Position numbers and translations under genes: made by a program. From contig JAOUFX010000184.1 in NCBI GenBank assembly GCA_029857975.1, positions 1 through 6,414 on the forward strand: DNA of 6,414 nucleotides. Direction: 5' to 3'. The first letter of the stretch is position 1. Every line of letters starts with the position of its first letter. A model generated the notes under the pieces. That model did no database searches, was not told the DNA's origin, and worked only from the letters and a program-made list of their open reading frames with translations. The DNA is from Deltaproteobacteria bacterium. Its GTDB lineage: Bacteria; Desulfobacterota; SM23-61. Below are positions 4,635 through 6,414 of the stretch, piece by piece.

Positions 4635-6414
4635 TCAGGTTTGCTTTGGCCGCTGCTGCAAGGATTTAAGCCATTCGAACCACAGAACGCTGACCCCCCC
4701 GCCTCCCAGGCAGATCAGCAGGTCTATGGGGTGTAAAAAGGAAAAGTGGAAGAGGGTACGCAGGAAGGGAAGGTAAAGTACCAGGCCGAGGAAAACCAGC
4801 GCACCCCCGAACACCCATCTCAAGGCCGAATTGGCCGAACGCAGCGTTGACCGGATGGAACGCGACCACGAGCGGTTGGTAAAGATCAAAGCAAGGTTGG
4901 CCACGATCAGGGTGGTAAAGGTTAGGGCGCGGGCATCTGCTTCGCCCTTTCCCCGAAATAGGGCGATGCTGAAGACCACCAATAGAATGCCCAACACACT
5001 CAGCCCTTGAAGCAAACTCAGGACAACGGTCCGCCGGCCAAACAACGGCTCTTGGGGGTTGCGGGGCGGGCGGTTCATGATGTTCGTTTCCTCGGGCTCT
5101 GCTTCGAAGACGATCGAGCAGGCAGGGTCGATGATCAATTCCAGGAAGACAATATGGACGGGGAAGAGGACCAGAGGCCATTGAAACAATACGGGTAGCA
5201 GGGACATTCCGGCAATGGGCACGTGGATGGCAAAGATGTAGGTCATGGCTTTTTGGAGGTTGTCAAAAATCCTCCGCCCTAATTTAACAGCCTGGACCAT
5301 AGAAGAAAAATCATCGTCCAGAAGCACCAAGGCAGAAGCCTCGCGGGCCACATCCGTGCCTCGGCCACCCATGGCGATGCCGATGTGGGCTGATTTCAAT
5401 GCCGGGGCATCATTCACCCCATCTCCGGTCATGGCCACGATTTCTCCATTGGCCTTCAGGGCGTTTACCAATCGAAGTTTCTGCTCGGGCACAACCCGGG
5501 CAAAAATGTCTACGGTTTTCACCCGGTTTTGCAATTCGGCGTCATCCATCCTGTCCAGCTCCGGCCCGGTAATCACCTGGTCCGCCGGCATCAGACCTAT
5601 TTGCCGGGCGATGTTCTGGGCTGTGCCGGGATAGTCCCCTGTGATCATGGCTACTCTTATCCCGGCGGTATAACATACCTGAATGGCACTGGCCACCGAC
5701 GAGCGCAGCGGGTCATCCAAACCCACGAGTCCCAAAAATTCAAATTTAAAGTCGTGTTGCTCGCCGGGTAAGGGGGCTTTTTGGAAGTGCGCTTTGGCTA
5801 CACCGATAATGCGGAGGCCATCGTTAGCCATGGCCTGGATGTTGCGGGATAGAGCCTCGCTTTGGGCCGCGTCCATATGGCATAAATCGGTAATCGCCTC
5901 AGGTGCCCCCTTGGCAGCAACCACGTACCTATCCTGGTCAGAGGTTTTATGAACATGAGATAAGGCCAGCAGGTGTTCGGACAGGGGGTACTCCTGGATC
6001 ACGGTCCAGTCATCATGAAGGTGTTCGGTGCGGTTGAGAGTGTAATATCCCAATTGCCTGATAGCCTTTTCCATGGGATCAAATGGATTCCTCTCGCTGG
6101 CCAGAATGCTGAATTCGAGAACTTCATGAAAATTTTCTGGTAGAGGCCGGTCGGGCTGTTGGCTTACATCATAAAACTCATCTTGGGCAAAAATCTTCCG
6201 TACCGCCATACGGTTTTGGGTCAGCGTACCTGTTTTGTCCACACAAAGCACAGTAGCGGAACCGAGGGTCTCCACCGTGGGTACACGGCGGGTAAGCACC
6301 CTTTTACGGGATATGCGCCAGGCGCCCAGGGCAAGGAAGATGGTCAAGACAACTGGAAATTCTTCCGGCAGCATGGCCATGGCCATGGTAATTCCGGCTA
6401 AAAGCCCACCGAGC
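4635..6414 (-). CDS. P2-like P-type cation-transporting ATPase, C-terminal part (5' partial)
   Basis: The frame is open past ATG 6386 to the right edge (LGGLLAGIT precedes it), so the start, the actuator domain and the first helices lie outside. Numbered from Met 6386: M4 motif MLPEEFP at 5-11; phosphorylation site DKTGTLT at 50-56; nucleotide-binding KGAPE at 159-163; DDPLR at 224-228; TGD at 249-251; hinge MTGDGVNDAP at 319-328; then six helices, about 378-398, 404-428, 451-475, 486-504, 522-545 and 553-572. All catalytic residues expected of an active pump are present. The layout is that of P2 ATPases (Ca2+, Na+/K+ types), moving cations across the cytoplasmic membrane at the cost of ATP. 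However, the helix motifs (PEEFP, AIHVPI, ELIIDPACS) differ from the Ca2+ pump, so the ion is uncertain. It ends at TGA 4637-4635, 49 bp before the AI-2E/glutaredoxin gene on the same strand. Confidence 0.92.
   Translation of the reverse strand, partial: LGGLLAGITMAMAMLPEEFPVVLTIFLALGAWRISRKRVLTRRVPTVETLGSATVLCVDKTGTLTQNRMAVRKIFAQDEFYDVSQQPDRPLPENFHEVLEFSILASERNPFDPMEKAIRQLGYYTLNRTEHLHDDWTVIQEYPLSEHLLALSHVHKTSDQDRYVVAAKGAPEAITDLCHMDAAQSEALSRNIQAMANDGLRIIGVAKAHFQKAPLPGEQHDFKFEFLGLVGLDDPLRSSVASAIQVCYTAGIRVAMITGDYPGTAQNIARQIGLMPADQVITGPELDRMDDAELQNRVKTVDIFARVVPEQKLRLVNALKANGEIVAMTGDGVNDAPALKSAHIGIAMGGRGTDVAREASALVLLDDDFSSMVQAVKLGRRIFDNLQKAMTYIFAIHVPIAGMSLLPVLFQWPLVLFPVHIVFLELIIDPACSIVFEAEPEETNIMNRPPRNPQEPLFGRRTVVLSLLQGLSVLGILLVVFSIALFRGKGEADARALTFTTLIVANLALIFTNRSWSRSIRSTLRSANSALRWVFGGALVFLGLVLYLPFLRTLFHFSFLHPIDLLICLGGGGVSVLWFEWLKSLQQRPKQT

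Overview
The window reads as a chromosomal fragment of an anaerobic deltaproteobacterium (Desulfobacterota or a syntroph-like relative). The main reason is the first gene, which ends in a CCG-type iron-sulfur domain of the HdrB/HdrD/DsrK kind found in sulfate-reducing and syntrophic bacteria. The lineage is an inference from gene families only. Two clearly functional blocks flank a stretch of decayed DNA.

Left block (1-1349): the 3' part of a heterodisulfide-reductase-like (Fe-S) protein runs in from beyond the left edge on the + strand. A separate small + strand gene of 86 codons follows. It has a near-perfect ribosome binding site, two overlapping TATAAT boxes and a short palindrome further upstream.

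Middle block (about 1350-3232): no intact gene of known family is present. It holds (a) a minus-strand carboxymuconolactone decarboxylase (CMD/AhpD-like) pseudogene with an in-frame stop, cut off upstream; (b) a 439-bp internal deletion derivative of an IS1182-like element that keeps both ends and the two extremities of its transposase; its left tip lies exactly where the CMD reading frame is lost; (c) about 200 bp that I cannot assign; (d) the C-terminal stub of a DUF4143-type ATP-binding protein on the minus strand; (e) about 530 bp with three weak small ORFs and a strong intergenic hairpin.

Right block (3233-6414, minus strand, more GC-rich): the C-terminal two thirds of a P2-like P-type cation ATPase enters from beyond the right edge. 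It is followed after 49 bp by an AI-2E/PerM-family membrane protein fused to a C-terminal glutaredoxin-like domain with a CPLC motif. A good sigma70-type promoter lies in the 49-bp gap, so close to the second gene that its mRNA would be almost leaderless. Both products are membrane proteins and could be co-transcribed, but nothing in the sequence ties them to one pathway.

I found no tRNA, rRNA, CRISPR array or convincing rho-independent terminator. The points most worth a second look are the transporter-glutaredoxin fusion, the MITE-like IS1182 derivative abutting the CMD pseudogene, and the unusual ion-site residues of the ATPase.
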